A DNA stretch of 55,000 nt from Glandiceps talaboti (taxonomy: Eukaryota > Hemichordata > Enteropneusta > Spengelidae). Numbering within the stretch: position 1 is the first letter of the stretch; the number at the start of each line of letters is the position of its first letter. Location of the stretch: the NCBI RefSeq assembly GCF_964340395.1, contig NC_135565.1, positions 3,719,142 through 3,774,141 of the forward strand, read 5' to 3'. Positions 1 through 13,800 of the stretch are shown one piece after another. The position numbers were made by a program, and so were the translations under genes. The notes under the pieces are model-generated. The model ran no database searches and was not told where the DNA came from. It saw only the letters and a list, made by a program, of their open reading frames with translations.

Positions 1-980
1 CGTTCCTTGTCATAACACAAAGAAGTGAAGACCTACTTATATCTTTCCTTGATATCTTTTGTTAAAGAATATTAATTCAAAAAGTGTGGTTTGAATTTAT
101 TTATCCGGACCTTTCTACTCATTATTTTCGCGCTCATGAATCCATCCATCCATCCATCCATCCATCCATCCATCCATACATAGTATGTACATGTACGCAT
201 TTATGTGCGTACATATGCCCGTGCGTGCGTGCATGCGTGTGTGCATATGCTTACGTGCTCGCATGTATTGAATTATTTGTGAGAACATTTTGAAAGAAAA
301 GTAAAATTGGAAGACGGGTCGGCAGGTAAATTTCACAGCAGACATTCTCAATCCTAATATTAAATGTGTATAATGAGTGAAAATTATGCACAGGGAACTG
401 TGAAATGAAAACATGTGTAACAGCAATATAAATATCAATGGTTCATAATAACATACTGATGTTATCATAAAAGGAAACATCTCTATGCTAATCTAATTCC
501 TATGTCACACTGTATGAAAAAACACGTCATCCCTGTACAAAGTTGAGACTCACCAAAAGAAAGGAAATTGTCACATACACGTGTGCACATACTGACGCTC
601 GCACACACATATACATACATACATACATACATACATACATACATACATACATACATACATACATACTTATATACACATATACATACATACATACATACAT
701 ACATACATACATACATACATACATACATACATACATTCATATATACATACATACATACATACATACATACATACATACATACATACATACATACATACAT
801 ACATACATACATACATACATACATACGAAAACACATTGAAAAGTGTCAGGCCGACACGATCACCAAGCAAATGCTTATAAAAACTTTTGATAAATTCCAC
901 ATAGGAAAACGAGAATCCTCCAGTAAAACCTATCAATTTAGTAAGTTAAATAGTGAACAGATGTGTACTATTGGATAACA
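1..980 (+). repeat. Dispersed repeat carrying CATC and CATA microsatellites, copy 1
   Basis: The unit begins cgttccttgtcataacac, runs into a CATC array (about 141-177), a GTGCGTGCGTGCATGC-rich stretch, a unique body (about 266-600), a CATA array (about 609-828), and a tail starting cgaaaacacattgaaaagtg. The same order of parts is found at 18922, 20330-21395, 22390-23940 and, inverted, at 54185-54896. The long YVCM and YIHT reading frames here are only translations of the tetranucleotide repeat. Confidence 0.85.
609..828. repeat. (CATA)n microsatellite
   Basis: About 220 bp of almost pure CATA repeats, interrupted by a few variants near 664-680 and 735-746. Confidence 0.97.
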
Positions 981-2799
981 GGTGCTTGCAAACCTGTAAT
1001 CGTTCTTTATTCTCCAATGGCAACTATACTTCAAAAGTGGCCGATTGTTAAAAGTGTCAAATATTATTTTGAACAAATATTTATCGTATCTTAATATTCT
1101 GATATGTAACTGTAAATGTCACCCCCAAAAATTTCTTGCCAATGAATATCTTGACAGGGAACATCCCTATACTAATCTAATTCCTATGACACACTGTATG
1201 AAAGAAATACCTGTACCTGTACAAAACCGATTTGGAAAGAAACACGCCTATCCAGCACCACGTATCTAATGCAATCCATGACTGCCTTAAGGTTGCAAAT
1301 ATGAACAGGAAACATTTTTGTAAAAGATATCACCTTTTCAAAAATGTTAGTGACTTTGTGATTTCGTATTTTTGTAATATTTTATTGCGAATCTTTTAAT
1401 GGTTTGACTCATATATAAAACATTCATCAAACTTCATCAAATCATGCAGTCAGTTCCTTCTGTCTTACTTTATATAAAGTCTTGAAAATGTGTACATCGA
1501 CAATTTAGACCATTTTGAACAAACTGATAATAAGGTATTACAAAAAATATGACGTCAACGACTCATCAAAGAGGTCAAAGTACAATGCATAACATTCATC
1601 TCACAAGTGATTAGTCGAAGGTGTGGAATAATTCACTTTTAGGAAATTTAGCTTAAATTTAAAAGAGAATGACTATTTTTGTTGGACATGTTTGAGCTGA
1701 TTTAGGAAGCATTATCACAACGACTAGTTTGATTTAAAAATAGACCAGCAAATATGGTAAATGTTTGATATAATTAACAAAGTAATGTACCATTGCATTG
1801 CTTGTCAAAGTCTTTAATAAAACAATTCTAATCATTTTAATATGTTCATGTCAATAATGTAAACGAGAAAAAGATATATGTTTTCTAATTTGACTAATAT
1901 CAAACGAGATATTGTTATCATTCAGTGGAAATAAAATTATTGATAAACAAAAAAAATAGATGAACTGTTTTAGTGAGTAAAAAACTGGTTATTACAAAAG
2001 TGATTGACTATATGTTGTATATTTCCTTAATTAGAACTGAGAATGTGTTTGAGTTTACTTGAACAAAGTAACAGAAGAAGTTTGAAAAGTTTATAACAGA
2101 GGTGGACAGTATATTATAACCTTATCAAAGCTGTCCTTCAGTTCGTCGCTGTATTCCCAGAATTAAGATGTCGAGAAAATAGCCGTTCTTTTTCATTTGA
2201 CCTGAGTTTTCTCGTTTAAACAACACAAATAAATATTTTCAAATAATGATCAAGGCCGCTACACGACATAGTATTATACTTCATACAATTTCCGAAATTA
2301 CGATAAACTTTTAATTATTGTTCAAATTTGAAAACTCTTCAAACGTGTGAAAGAAATATATTAATACGAATCATTGCGTCATCAACATTATCATATTGTG
2401 TCGAAAATGTACCCGGTATCATAGAACACAGGGAAACTATGAAAACACAGAGGTGCCACCTGGCGCCGCTTTTTGTCGTGATATCGCACAGTAAATGTTG
2501 TTGAATATTTAACACCCCTCCCTTCAACATAATTCAAATTAATATTTGATATTAGTTCTCTAACTATACTTTATTTACATTGTAAAGTTGACGTATAAAT
2601 AGTACATTACCTTCTCATTATTGAAGCAAAGTTATTGTGGACAAGTTGAAAACTAATAGTCTCTAAACCGACTATTCCTAGATCCTAATTACAAAGTGGG
2701 GTGTCGGACGAATAAAGTAACTTCTCCCACGTGGACATTAGCACCACGCACATTTGCATATTTGTCATTATTTAACACCATGTGAAGCTTGTCCTAGAG
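981..2799. other. Upstream flank of gene A, no gene seen
   Basis: AT-rich single-copy-like sequence shared with copy B (24020-25800). A 46-bp block near 1157-1205 (ggaacatccctatactaatc) is a relative of a block inside the dispersed repeat. Positions 1994-2085 recur inverted at the very end of the window. TATAAAT occurs at 2594, more than 200 bp before the first exon, so I do not call it a core promoter. No ORF here has coding character. Confidence 0.6.
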
Positions 2800-2872
2800 T
2801 AGTTGCATCAACGAAGGGACTGTGTGAATATCTCTGCACGATTCAATATCTGATTTCTGTCATTTGATACAC
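2800..2872 (+). other. Probable 5' UTR exon of gene A (start approximate)
   Basis: A good splice donor (acac|gtaagttgg) follows 2872. The next acceptor is 3008-3009, nine bases before the start codon, so the gene probably has a non-coding first exon. Sequence and donor are conserved in copy B, ending at 25886. The transcription start is not visible. An ATTTGCAT octamer lies just upstream at about 2753, and a CACGTG E-box at about 2729. Confidence 0.5.
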
Positions 2873-3018
2873 GTAAGTTGGTTTACTTTTTCCTAGCATT
2901 ATCTCTTCTTTGACACGATACTTTAGCAATTTTTGGTAGAAATTGTAAACAGATAGAGTTTTCATCAACATTATACTTTAACTATTAAAATTGACGTCCA
3001 TGATTTCAGGTAAACAAG

Positions 3019-3093
3019 ATGAAAGGAGTTGCAATTTGTTTGTTGCTGGTAGGTGTAGCATTCATTTCTACGCTCAAAGCTGAGAAGAGAGGG
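3019..3093 (+). CDS. Gene A coding exon 1: signal peptide
   Basis: The exon opens at 3010 after tttcag and starts ATG at 3019. It encodes 25 residues: a Lys, a hydrophobic core ([14 protein letters not shown]), then STLKAEKRG. This is a classical secretory signal with probable cleavage after the LKA segment. The donor ggg|gtaagc leaves phase 0. The exon is identical in protein to copy B. Confidence 0.9.
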
Positions 3094-3158
3094 GTAAGCA
3101 TTACAGTTCCTACCTACCTATATGTATCCATCTGTACGTCTGTATGTCAATCTATCTA

Positions 3159-3253
<95 letters not shown>

Positions 3254-6200
3254 CTCTATCTATCTCTCTATCTATTTTACAAGCTGGTATCACAACGTGC
3301 GTGACAATAAACTAAACATACAAATAAGCTAATTGTGTCCAGATTTTTAAGTACACAAAACTGTTAAGAAAGTCAACTTCTGATATTGATTTCATCATCT
3401 CGAGGGAACCGACAGTGATATAGACTTCCTGTCTGTACTTCATTGAGTAATCATACTTGCCGTCGAAATTAGTATCGAGGTATGAAACAGCTACCTCTCG
3501 GAGAGACATTAATTTTAAAGTAACAAAAAACCGATCAAAATGCGAAAAATTATTGTTTTTAATTAAAAATTTAAATCGAAATAAGAAAACTTCTTGTTCC
3601 GATGTCTTTTCCATTGGTTGCAGACTTCGTCTTCTTTGTAATCTTAATTTCATATTAAGGTTTAATCTCTGCAAATACCAGATAACCTGGATGTTCTAAA
3701 ACATACGCCAACACATTACACTTTAAATTCATGGTAAATATTCGACAGGTAGACGCCAAGTTTCTCTTTATTTTTATTCATAAGTGATAACAAATGCTAT
3801 AGCACAGCACAGTCAAAAATAAATCATTTCACTGCTTATTACATTACCCCAAAACCCCAAAAGTTTTCAGAAAATCATACTGAGAATGTGCCATACTAAT
3901 CTGAAAATACGTTCATGATATAATGTATTACATGCAGTTATCTCCATCTTATCAAAGCAAGATTCAGACCATTCTTTTGATGACAAATCCTTGCCTCCTT
4001 TAACTCATACACCTAACCAGCCATCTATCCATCCATCTACCCATTCATCTACCTATCCATCCATCCACCAACCCACCCACCCATCCATCCATCCATCCAT
4101 CCATTCATCCATCCATCCATCCATCCATCCACCAACCCACCCACCCATCCATGCATTTCCCTTAACTCTCCTATTTCGCCTCTTTGATGTATGTTCAGTT
4201 TACCTTAAAGAGGTTCGCTTAAAGTGTGATGTTCAATGATTTGCTGTAAACAAATTGAAAACATGTTTTCTCTTTGCGCCGACATTACAATATGTTTTCT
4301 TCTTGTGATGAAATTGTTGATTTTATTGTTGTAAAACAATCAGTACCATTATATTTAAAGTTACAAAGTTTATTAATCTTTCTGCTTACCAACCCTGAAA
4401 CGATTATTGATCTATAATAATAATAATCTTTAATTATACTGGATAGTTCTTTTAGTATATAAACACTTGTCTCCCAAGAAGTCCAGTGAGGGCCATCTCT
4501 CATGGGTTCATAGTCTATCTGCTAGACCTCGGATGTTCTTCCGATAGAATACGACACACGTTTGAACACCGCTATCGAGGATGGAACATCCAAGATCTAG
4601 CAAATGTCATCAGGATATAAATAACTGCCAATCAGAGAACTGTATTAGCGACAAACACAAACAGAGGACAATAGCTAATTTTTCATGCATATTCATCTCA
4701 AGGAGGGGCTTGTAAAAATAACCACCAATGCGTTAACTAAAATGTGTGAATGACAACGTCTACACACTCATCAAACACAATTACCATAAACTGATAAGAC
4801 ATAGTAATGACATAAATGTGTTTGTATCGAAAGAAAGCCCGAACGTCTAGCAGCAGCAAGACTAATGGGTTCAGTGTTAATGCAGGAGGAAACCAGAGTA
4901 CCCGAGGAAACCTGCATTGTTCGGTAGAGTCAAACTGAATGACACTCTTCTTACTTGGTAAATTCATGGTAAATTTAATCGAACCCTGAATGGGGTTCGA
5001 ACCCAGACTGCAGTAGTAAGAGGCAAGTGGTTTAACCACTCGGCCACAGATAATCCAATCTATTTGACTCTGATTTTCTTTTAGGCCTATCACAAATGTA
5101 TCAATGTTACCTTAAACTATTTGATGGTACGCTTGTAAATATTATTGCACAAACTAGATGAAGACAAAAATCAAAACCAATCAGTTATATTACTCTCTGA
5201 TGAGCCTAAAAAGAAGGTATAATAATGCAATATTTGTCATAATTGTCAGCCCCACTCGTTTCCACAAAGCGTCCCCAGCGACCATTAAATCAGAATTCTC
5301 AATTAAGTTGACTAAAATTTCATTTTTTTCTCTCAACATTCTTGACTTTTAGTCACCTATTGACAACACTCGTCATAGCCTGAATCCTAAAGCATTCTCT
5401 CTATGACGTCACACATTGCGCGATCTAGATGGTACCGGAAATAACCGAACACTCTCAAAGTAAATCCGACAAAACCCGACTGAAAAACTATCGTTTTTAA
5501 GGTGTTTGCAGACGGTTTTTGAGTTTTAAAACCAGAATACGTTTCACCTGCATGTCGTCTAGCAAAATAACAATATAATAGTGAATGTGAGTATTTGGAA
5601 TTACCTTTAAGTTAGGTATGCTATTATGTAAATAGTATTCATCTTTTTCAAGTGAGAATCCAACCAATAGTTTTATATTTCAAAACCGACCTCTCGACAT
5701 TACAGCGTAGTTCTATTTGTACATCTCATCTCTGTAACTCATACACATTTTCTCACACCTTACCATTCATTGTTTCCTGCTTTTCATATTTGTTTGTCAG
5801 TTTGTTATTTCAACTTCAGACGTGTCATTGTAATTTCACATTGATCTTTCCCTTTCTGTGCTTAAAGCACTAAACAGTTGTTATCAAGGGCATGGAAAGG
5901 TAATGACGTAACTAGCCTGACTCCTTGGAGCATACAATTCCAATGTGGTCCCTATTTATACAATTGGGTTGACTGGAGCACCATCATATATAATTAAAAT
6001 TCTGTCAAAGGATATTAGTCATTGAGAAACAAATGATAGCGGTGAGGCGTGATCCACCAATGTTCATGATCTGATCCACCTCAGTTTTTGACAACCATCG
6101 AATGATATAAATGATAACATCGTTATGTTATTAAGATGAAGATATTGTTTCACTTTGTTGTCCCACCCCCCTTAACTTGATGGCCGAGTATTTAAACACC

Positions 6201-9200
6201 ATATAATAACTTGATGTTGGAATAAGTAAACACCCCCTAAATTAATGGCAGAAAATATAATCACCCCTAACTTGATGGCAAATATTGAAATACTTCCTAA
6301 CCTGGTGGCAGAACTAAATTTTATGAAAAACATGTATATAATTAGATTTGTGGTTCCAAGAATGAAGTTCATTGCAGACAAATCGAAACATCTCCATTGT
6401 TTAAAATTCACCATACCAAATAAAGTGACTGTATTTCCCTCTTCTCCCCTTACTTCACTATTCTGCATGTCCTACTAGGTATCTGACGGTATTGAGAAGG
6501 TCAAGCGGGGAAAAAGTAAGTACAGTAACTATGCATTAAAAAGATGCTTGCATCGAACGGCCAGCCTAGATGTTTCTGAAAAAAAGTTGTTTACAAAAAA
6601 GGTTTCACACCTGACCGCTGCTTGAGAGGTTTTCAATAACTGTGCCAGATTCATTGTTAACCAGATGTAAATTGAATGTCTTCCGTAAGGGCAAAGTTTT
6701 GAGACTGTCGTTCCTACAGACAATTGTTGGAATACAAGAGAACATATGTAATAAGTTATTTTTTCTCATTGATTGCTATTTGCTCATTGCTGTTAGTGAT
6801 CTCCTGGCCAACAACAACATGTACTGTGACATTTGTTGAGAATGTAAACAAATAAGTGCATTGTCGTACCACTTTAGACAACATTTCCTGACGAGAAACT
6901 ATTTTTTCCTTTTTAGTGGCCTACAAAAATATGCCAAAAATTTATTAAAACTAAAAGCTACATCAATAATATTTTTAGGACAAGTGCGCTTTTGTATCGC
7001 AAATGCATGTGTCAAATTATATTGAATTTGAAGTGTGCATTCTTGAGATATAGCCTAATTATGTAAATTTCTCGTAAATATTCTTGGGATGTTTACTGAA
7101 AGCTAATCAGTTCTTGTCACTACCCTACAGAACACATGCAATAAATTTCGTTTGATTTGAGCCAGTCGTGTTTTAGAAAATGGTGATAAAGTCGCACCAC
7201 TTAAGACGACATTTCCTGACGAGAAATTATTTTTTTATTTTTTGTGGCCAATCTTGAGATATAGCCTAATTACTGAAAATCATTAATTACGTAAATTGCT
7301 CATTAATATTCACGGGATTTTACCAAAACCTAATCAAAACTTGCCATTACCCTACGGAACGCGTCTTGAAATTTTCGTTTGAATTGAGCAAGCCGTTAGG
7401 GAGAAAACGATGACACAGATCCATTAATGTCCATGACGATCGTGTGTACAATGTACCGAAAACATGCCAAAATCTTATTAAAACTAAAAGCTACATTGCG
7501 CTTTGGTATCGCAAATGTGTGTACCAAGTTATAATGAATTTGAAGCATGCATTCTTGAGATATAGCCTAATTACCGAAAATCATTAATTATATCTCTTTC
7601 TTACGGAAGAAAAAAGAAACGTCAATATGAACCACGAAAGAGAGCCTGGAATGTCAATATATTAGTGACCTTTAAAACATACATTGTATGTACTCAAGGC
7701 TTACACACCCAAACAAAGAAATGAGATTAGTTACTTTGTATGTATGTATGTATGTATGTATGTATGTATGTATGTATGTATGTATGTATGTATGTATGTA
7801 TGTATGTTTGTTGTGGACTTATTGAATTTGAAGGATTAATTCTAAAACTTCAGCTATTTTAAATTTTCTTTCTGTACGAATGACATTTTCTCTTAGTTTA
7901 ATAGTTTTTTTTTCTATTGAATGCTGGCTAGTTTTAGACAAGTTTTCTGCCGACATGGAAAACGTTAATTATTATAAGCAGGCTTTTATTAAGCCAAGAA
8001 GTACAGACGTTCCTCTCACACGCCCGCCATTGCGTTAGACGAGCAAGGGACAATGGGATTGCTTTAGAATATTTTCTTTTGTTTCTGTTTTGAAGAACAA
8101 TTAATTGGGAATTTGCATGTGATATAATTTTCCCTTTCTCAGATAGAGACGTGATTGGATGAATACAAATTCCTACATCTGGTATTAGGAATGTCAAAAA
8201 CTAAATACACGTATAGTAAACTAATTACTAAATTAGTAGACCAATCAAACATAAGCGATAACAATGTATAACTAGTATCGGATATAGCTTACAAAACTAA
8301 TGAACACATTTACTGAGTATTCGAGGGCTGACATTATTTTGGTATTTTTTGTATCTTCATATTACATGATATTGGTGTTATTACTTCTCCTTTTACTCCA
8401 GATTTCATACTTCCATTTGAACATTTAACAAATAAGTTGCATGTGTAAATACAGTGTTTATCATATCATAGTTAATATTAAATTGATGTAATTGTTTTTT
8501 TTTTATATATTAAGATATGATATGATATATATATAAATGTATTTTCTAATTGTCTAATTTATATTATTCGTTGACAGGGGATGGATTTGGTGAGTATATA
8601 GCCTAATTATGTAAATTTCTCGTAAATATTCTTGGGATGTTTACCGAAAGCTATTCAGGTCTTGTCACTACCCTACAGAACACATGCAATAAATTTCGTT
8701 TGATTTGAGCCAGTCGTGTTTTAGAAAATGGTGATAAAGTCGCACCACTTAAGACGACATTTCCTGACGAGAAACTATTTTTTTATTTTTTGTGGCCAAT
8801 CTTGAGATATAGCCTAATTACTGAAAATCATTAATTACGTAAATTGCTCATTAATATTCACGGGATTTTACCAAAACCTAATCAAAACTTGCCATTACCC
8901 TACGGAACGCGTCTTGAAATTTTCGTTTGAATTGAGCAAGGCGTTATGGAGAAAACGATGACACAGATCCATTAATGTCCATGACGATCGTGTGTACAAT
9001 GTACCGAAAACATGCCAAAATCTTATTAAAACTAAAAGCTACATTGCGCTTTGGTATCGCAAATGTGTGTACCAAGTTATAATGAATTTGAAGCATGCAT
9101 TCTTGAGATATAGCCTAATTACCGAAAATCATTAATTATATCTCTTTCTTACGGAAGAAAAAAGAAACGTCAATATGAACCACGAAAGAGAGCCTGGAAT

Positions 9201-10749
9201 GTCAATATATTAGTGACCTTTAAAACATACATTGTATGTACTCAAGGCTTACACACCCAAACAAAGAAATGAGATTAGTTACTTTGTATGTATGTATGTA
9301 TGTATGTATGTATGTATGTATGTATGTATGTATGTATGTATGTATGTATGTATGTATGTATGTATGTTGTGGACTTATTGAATTTGAAGGATTAATTCTA
9401 AAACTTCAGCTATTTTAAATTTTCTTTCTGTACGAATGACATTTTCTCTTAGTTTAATAGTTTTTTTTTCTATTGAATGCTGGCTAGTTTTAGACAAGTT
9501 TTCTGCCGACATGGAAAACGTTAATTATTATAAGCAGGCTTTTATTAAGCCAAGAAGTACAGACGTTCCTCTCACACGTCCGCCATTGCGTTAGACGAGC
9601 AAGGGACAATGGGATTGCTTTAGAATATTTTCTTTTGTTTCTGTTTTGAAGAACAATTAATTGGGAATTTGCATGTGATATAATTTTCCCTTTCTCAGAT
9701 AGAGACGTGATTGGATGAATACAAATTCCTACATCTGGTATTAGGAATGTCAAAAACTAAATACACGTATAGTAAACTAATTACTAAATTAGTAGACCAA
9801 TCAAACATAAGCGATAACAATGTATAACTAGTATCGGATATAGCTTACAAAACTAATGAACACATTTACTGAGTATTCGAGGGCTGACATTATTTTGGTA
9901 TTTTTTGTATCTTCATATTACATGATATTGGTGTTATTACTTCTCCTTTAACCCCAGATTTCATACTTCATTTTGAACATTTAACAAATAAGTTGCATGT
10001 GTAAATACAGTGTTTATCATATCATAGTTAATATTAAATTGATGTAATTGTTTTTTTTATATATTAAGTTGATATGATATGATATATATATAAATGTATT
10101 TTCTAATTGTCTAATTTATATTATTCGTTGACAGATGGTGGATTTGGTGAGTATAAATAACTTGTTTTAAAAAAATTGGCTATACAGTAATTTAAGCAAA
10201 ACTCGACGTTTTACAAAGATTTCAAGTATGAGAAAGACATAGGTAGAACAAGACCTTTCACCGGAAGACTGTATGTAGAATATACATTTGTTATGTAACC
10301 GATCACTTGGTAAGTTGAGATTGTTTTACGTGATAAATAACAACATTGTTACAACTGAACATATAACATGATACTTATAATTGAGAGGATTTCAAAATGT
10401 TGAATTAATGTAAACAAACCTATCTCCTTGACCACAATCTTGTTGTGTAAAGCAGTAAAAGTACTGATATCTATCAAGTAAGACAAGACACTCAACTTGT
10501 CAAATTATCACCTTTAATCATAAAAGGTATTATGGTAAAGGCTTGCATGTTTGTGATTTATGTAGAGTACGCATGTTGTTAATGAGTATCTTTCGGTATA
10601 TCCAGTAATGCACTGCTGTATGTAATTGGGAAGAAGACACGGTATATATATATATATATATACCGTTAGTCGTCCGATGATTGCGTAAGCATGAAACACT
10701 GTGTAACAGCTCCTGTGTATCTTACTTGATACTGTCCTATTTTTAATAG

Positions 10750-10831
<82 letters not shown>

Positions 10832-13800
10832 CTGTGTGTGTCTGTGTGTGTCTGTGTTTGTGTCTGTGTCTGTGTCTGTGTCTGTGTCTGTGTATATTAT
10901 AGAAGTATGCATGTACATGTATATATCGTATATATGTGTGTATATAGGGTTTAGATATTGCTTATGTGTGTGAATCGAACTGACTTACATATCTTTTGTA
11001 TTAGGGGGGATTCCTACTGTTGTTGCCATTGAAACGGGTGATCCTCACATAACAACATTTGACGGACTTCACTACAACTACCAAGGTGTCTGTAGGTTTG
11101 TCCTATTCACCGACGGATGCGGAAGACGACGCCCATCATTCAGAGTTGAATCAATCACCGAGGGCGGTGTCAACAAAAAGGGAGAAGATGTTGCTCGTGT
11201 TGCAGCTGTCACTGTCCGTTTAGGAATGGATACATCGTATGAGACGGTTATCGATTTACACAGGGGGGAGGTTGCTAAGGTATGTTTTATTTGTCTAAAA
11301 CAAGTGACCTATTGGTCAGAATAACTCCGCTGTTATTTTAAGTGAATTATGGAGAGAAGATCGAGGAGAAACTCCAACTTGTTTGTCAAAACTTATAACT
11401 GTTCGTGATGTACTAGATTGACTGAATGCTCAGCTAACCCAACTAGATTGCTAGTCTGAGATTGTGTATAGCTCTCTTCCTCATCTATAAATGAATAAAT
11501 TACAAATTCGTATGTACATTGTACTACTATGACCCTACACCAAAAGTGTGACTTGCACCATACCTTTAAAGGCTCACTTTGAGAAGGATTTAACAGGAGG
11601 TGTAAATAAACATTAGGTGCAAAGCTATAGAGAAAGTTGGCCAAGAACAAATGAATTATCATGTGTAATCCATAGATAAACTAACACTAATTCGAGAACG
11701 TGGGATTGAAGAGCTAGCCTTTAATTGATAAAATAACACCCGTACGGGAACCTGGGATTGAAACCCTGGCCTTTTTCACTATGACATATTACCCCATGTA
11801 TTATGGAATTTAATATCAGCAGTGGATATAATCCAATAATCATTCATTGTTGTGAGGATGTTGCTAAAAAAAATTTAATGTCGGCTATTTCACAATAAAT
11901 TCATTGATGTATTGTTATAGTCTGCGATAGTCGTTAATTTATTCGTAATAACCATAAGATATTGTGATGTCACAGATAAGGTTTAGCAAGTGATTAAGGC
12001 TAACTTTTATGAAAAATTAATACAGTAACGTAAGGTAATGAAACACATAACGACTTTTGAAGCTATTAAATATATTAGACCTAGGGCATCAAGTAGTCCT
12101 AAAATTTCACTTTCGCATATCACCTAAAATGGTTGTGTCCGAAACATTGGTATATGGCAGATATAGTAAAGTGATTTAGGTATGTTAGAGAACATTACCT
12201 GCATGTGCTCAGATCATACCTACTATGTATAATAGAAACTGGAATCTATGTTCCCTATATATAGAGTTAACCTCTAATGAAATGTGGTGACCTGTAAGTT
12301 GTAGTGTCGATAACATGTAGTGTCAGAAATACAAAGCATATCATTATCATGAATATTATTATCTTAATCTGAAGAGTAGAACACTTTAAATTAACGCTTA
12401 TAAACTATCAATGAAGGTTATCGTTACGGAACATTCAGTTTCTGTCCCACGTGAAAAGTAAGTGAAGCATTGATGATGAAAAAGCGGAGTATTTACATGA
12501 CATGTTGTGCAAGTAGTGTGGTAGTTAGTACTTGTATTTTTATGTTTCAACCACGCTCACTCTAGATGAAGAAATATTAAAGCATATAGGTTAGAAACGG
12601 GGACAAGAACACATACCCACAATGCAGACAAGGTCCTTGTAGAAATGAGTTTTCTTTGCATCATGATCACAATCCAAAACATATTGACCCCCTCTCATTC
12701 AAAGTTCTCATTCAGGATGTATTTTCATACCAAAACCCTTCACTTTGTTGGTGCATGTCAGGCTTGGAGACATATTTATTTATTAAAACACGGCATTTGT
12801 GAGCGTACTTTATGTTTCCATGGAAACAACTTTCCTATTTTAGACAACTTGTGTTTCAAAGGATATGTCTAACGTATATATGCCAAAAGTAAAGAATATT
12901 TTCCATCTAATTTTGCAAAACATATGAACAATATGTTGATTTTGTTACCACGGCAAATGGTGTTTATAAAATGATTCCCTTTTTGAACCCAGCGTAACAA
13001 ACTATCCATATAGGGTAGGCAATATGTCAATAAACCTGATTAAATTTATAACTTTTATTTGTCAGATGCAGTTGTATTTTACCAAACCAATATTTTAAGT
13101 ATACTGCAAGGTGTGTGTTATGTTCATAAGCATTGCTTTAATATACCGGTTACCAGAGAAATCTCAGTAAAATTCAATAATTCGGCAAAATCTCTAACAT
13201 TCAACTGTATGATGGCTTTTAGGTGAATGGTAACCATGTGGAGACCTTTCCACACTACCTAAGCTCAGATGTTTGGATGGAAAAACCTGGGGGCAAAACT
13301 GTTGTTCTCAAAGTTGCTAATCAATTCGAGATCACGTGGGATGGCTTGAAAAGCATTGAATCTCAGCTCCATGACTCACAACATGGCAAGCTATGTGGAC
13401 TTCTTGGCGACGCAGATGGTGACATCAGTAATGATCTTAGCATGCCTGATGGGAAGTTGACTGATGATTTAGTAGAGTTTGGAGACAGCTGGAAAGTGCC
13501 CGGAAGGTACAGTAATTAAATGTGATAGCTATAATGTAAAATTATTCCTTGGCATTTGCAATAGCATAGTAATTTCAGATGATGAGTTTGCCAAAACAGT
13601 GTGTGTTCACAAACGTATTTTTTATCTAGGTTCATACATCATTGGTAGTATTTGATAACATATCAGACACGCCTACACTTTACAGATCGAAATAAAATGC
13701 AAGTAATTGAAAAACCTGGCTACAAATGAAGTCTTGGAAAATTGTATATGTAGTCCACTGCAATTTTCTATGTTTTGTTTCACCTGTAACAAATCAGCTT

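Noticed and set aside
483-978. Long open frames of repeated Met-Tyr-Val-Cys or Tyr-Ile-His-Thr here and at 19.0, 20.5, 21.1, 23.0-24.0, 34.0, 49.3 and 54.2 kb
   Set aside because: They are translations of CATA/TATG repeats in every frame, with no start context or flanking coding sequence.
2594-2600. TATA box of gene A
   Set aside because: TATAAAT is more than 200 bp from the inferred first exon, in AT-rich DNA where such matches are common.
3312-3674. 120-codon minus-strand frame, shared in part with 26311-26625
   Set aside because: Low-complexity, no motif, lies in the first intron; frame conservation follows the duplication, and the two copies end differently.
4985-5050. Functional tRNA gene on the minus strand
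   Set aside because: A and B boxes are visible, but the anticodon and acceptor stems do not pair, and a SINE body follows.
7934-8197. 87-codon minus-strand frame also present at 9490-9753 and 38410-38673
   Set aside because: It is conserved only because the intron unit is duplicated. The protein has no known motif and lies antisense within introns of the VWD genes.
11690-11785. Second tRNA-like B box (gggattgaaaccctgg)
   Set aside because: No matching A box or repeat family member seen; too weak to call a SINE.
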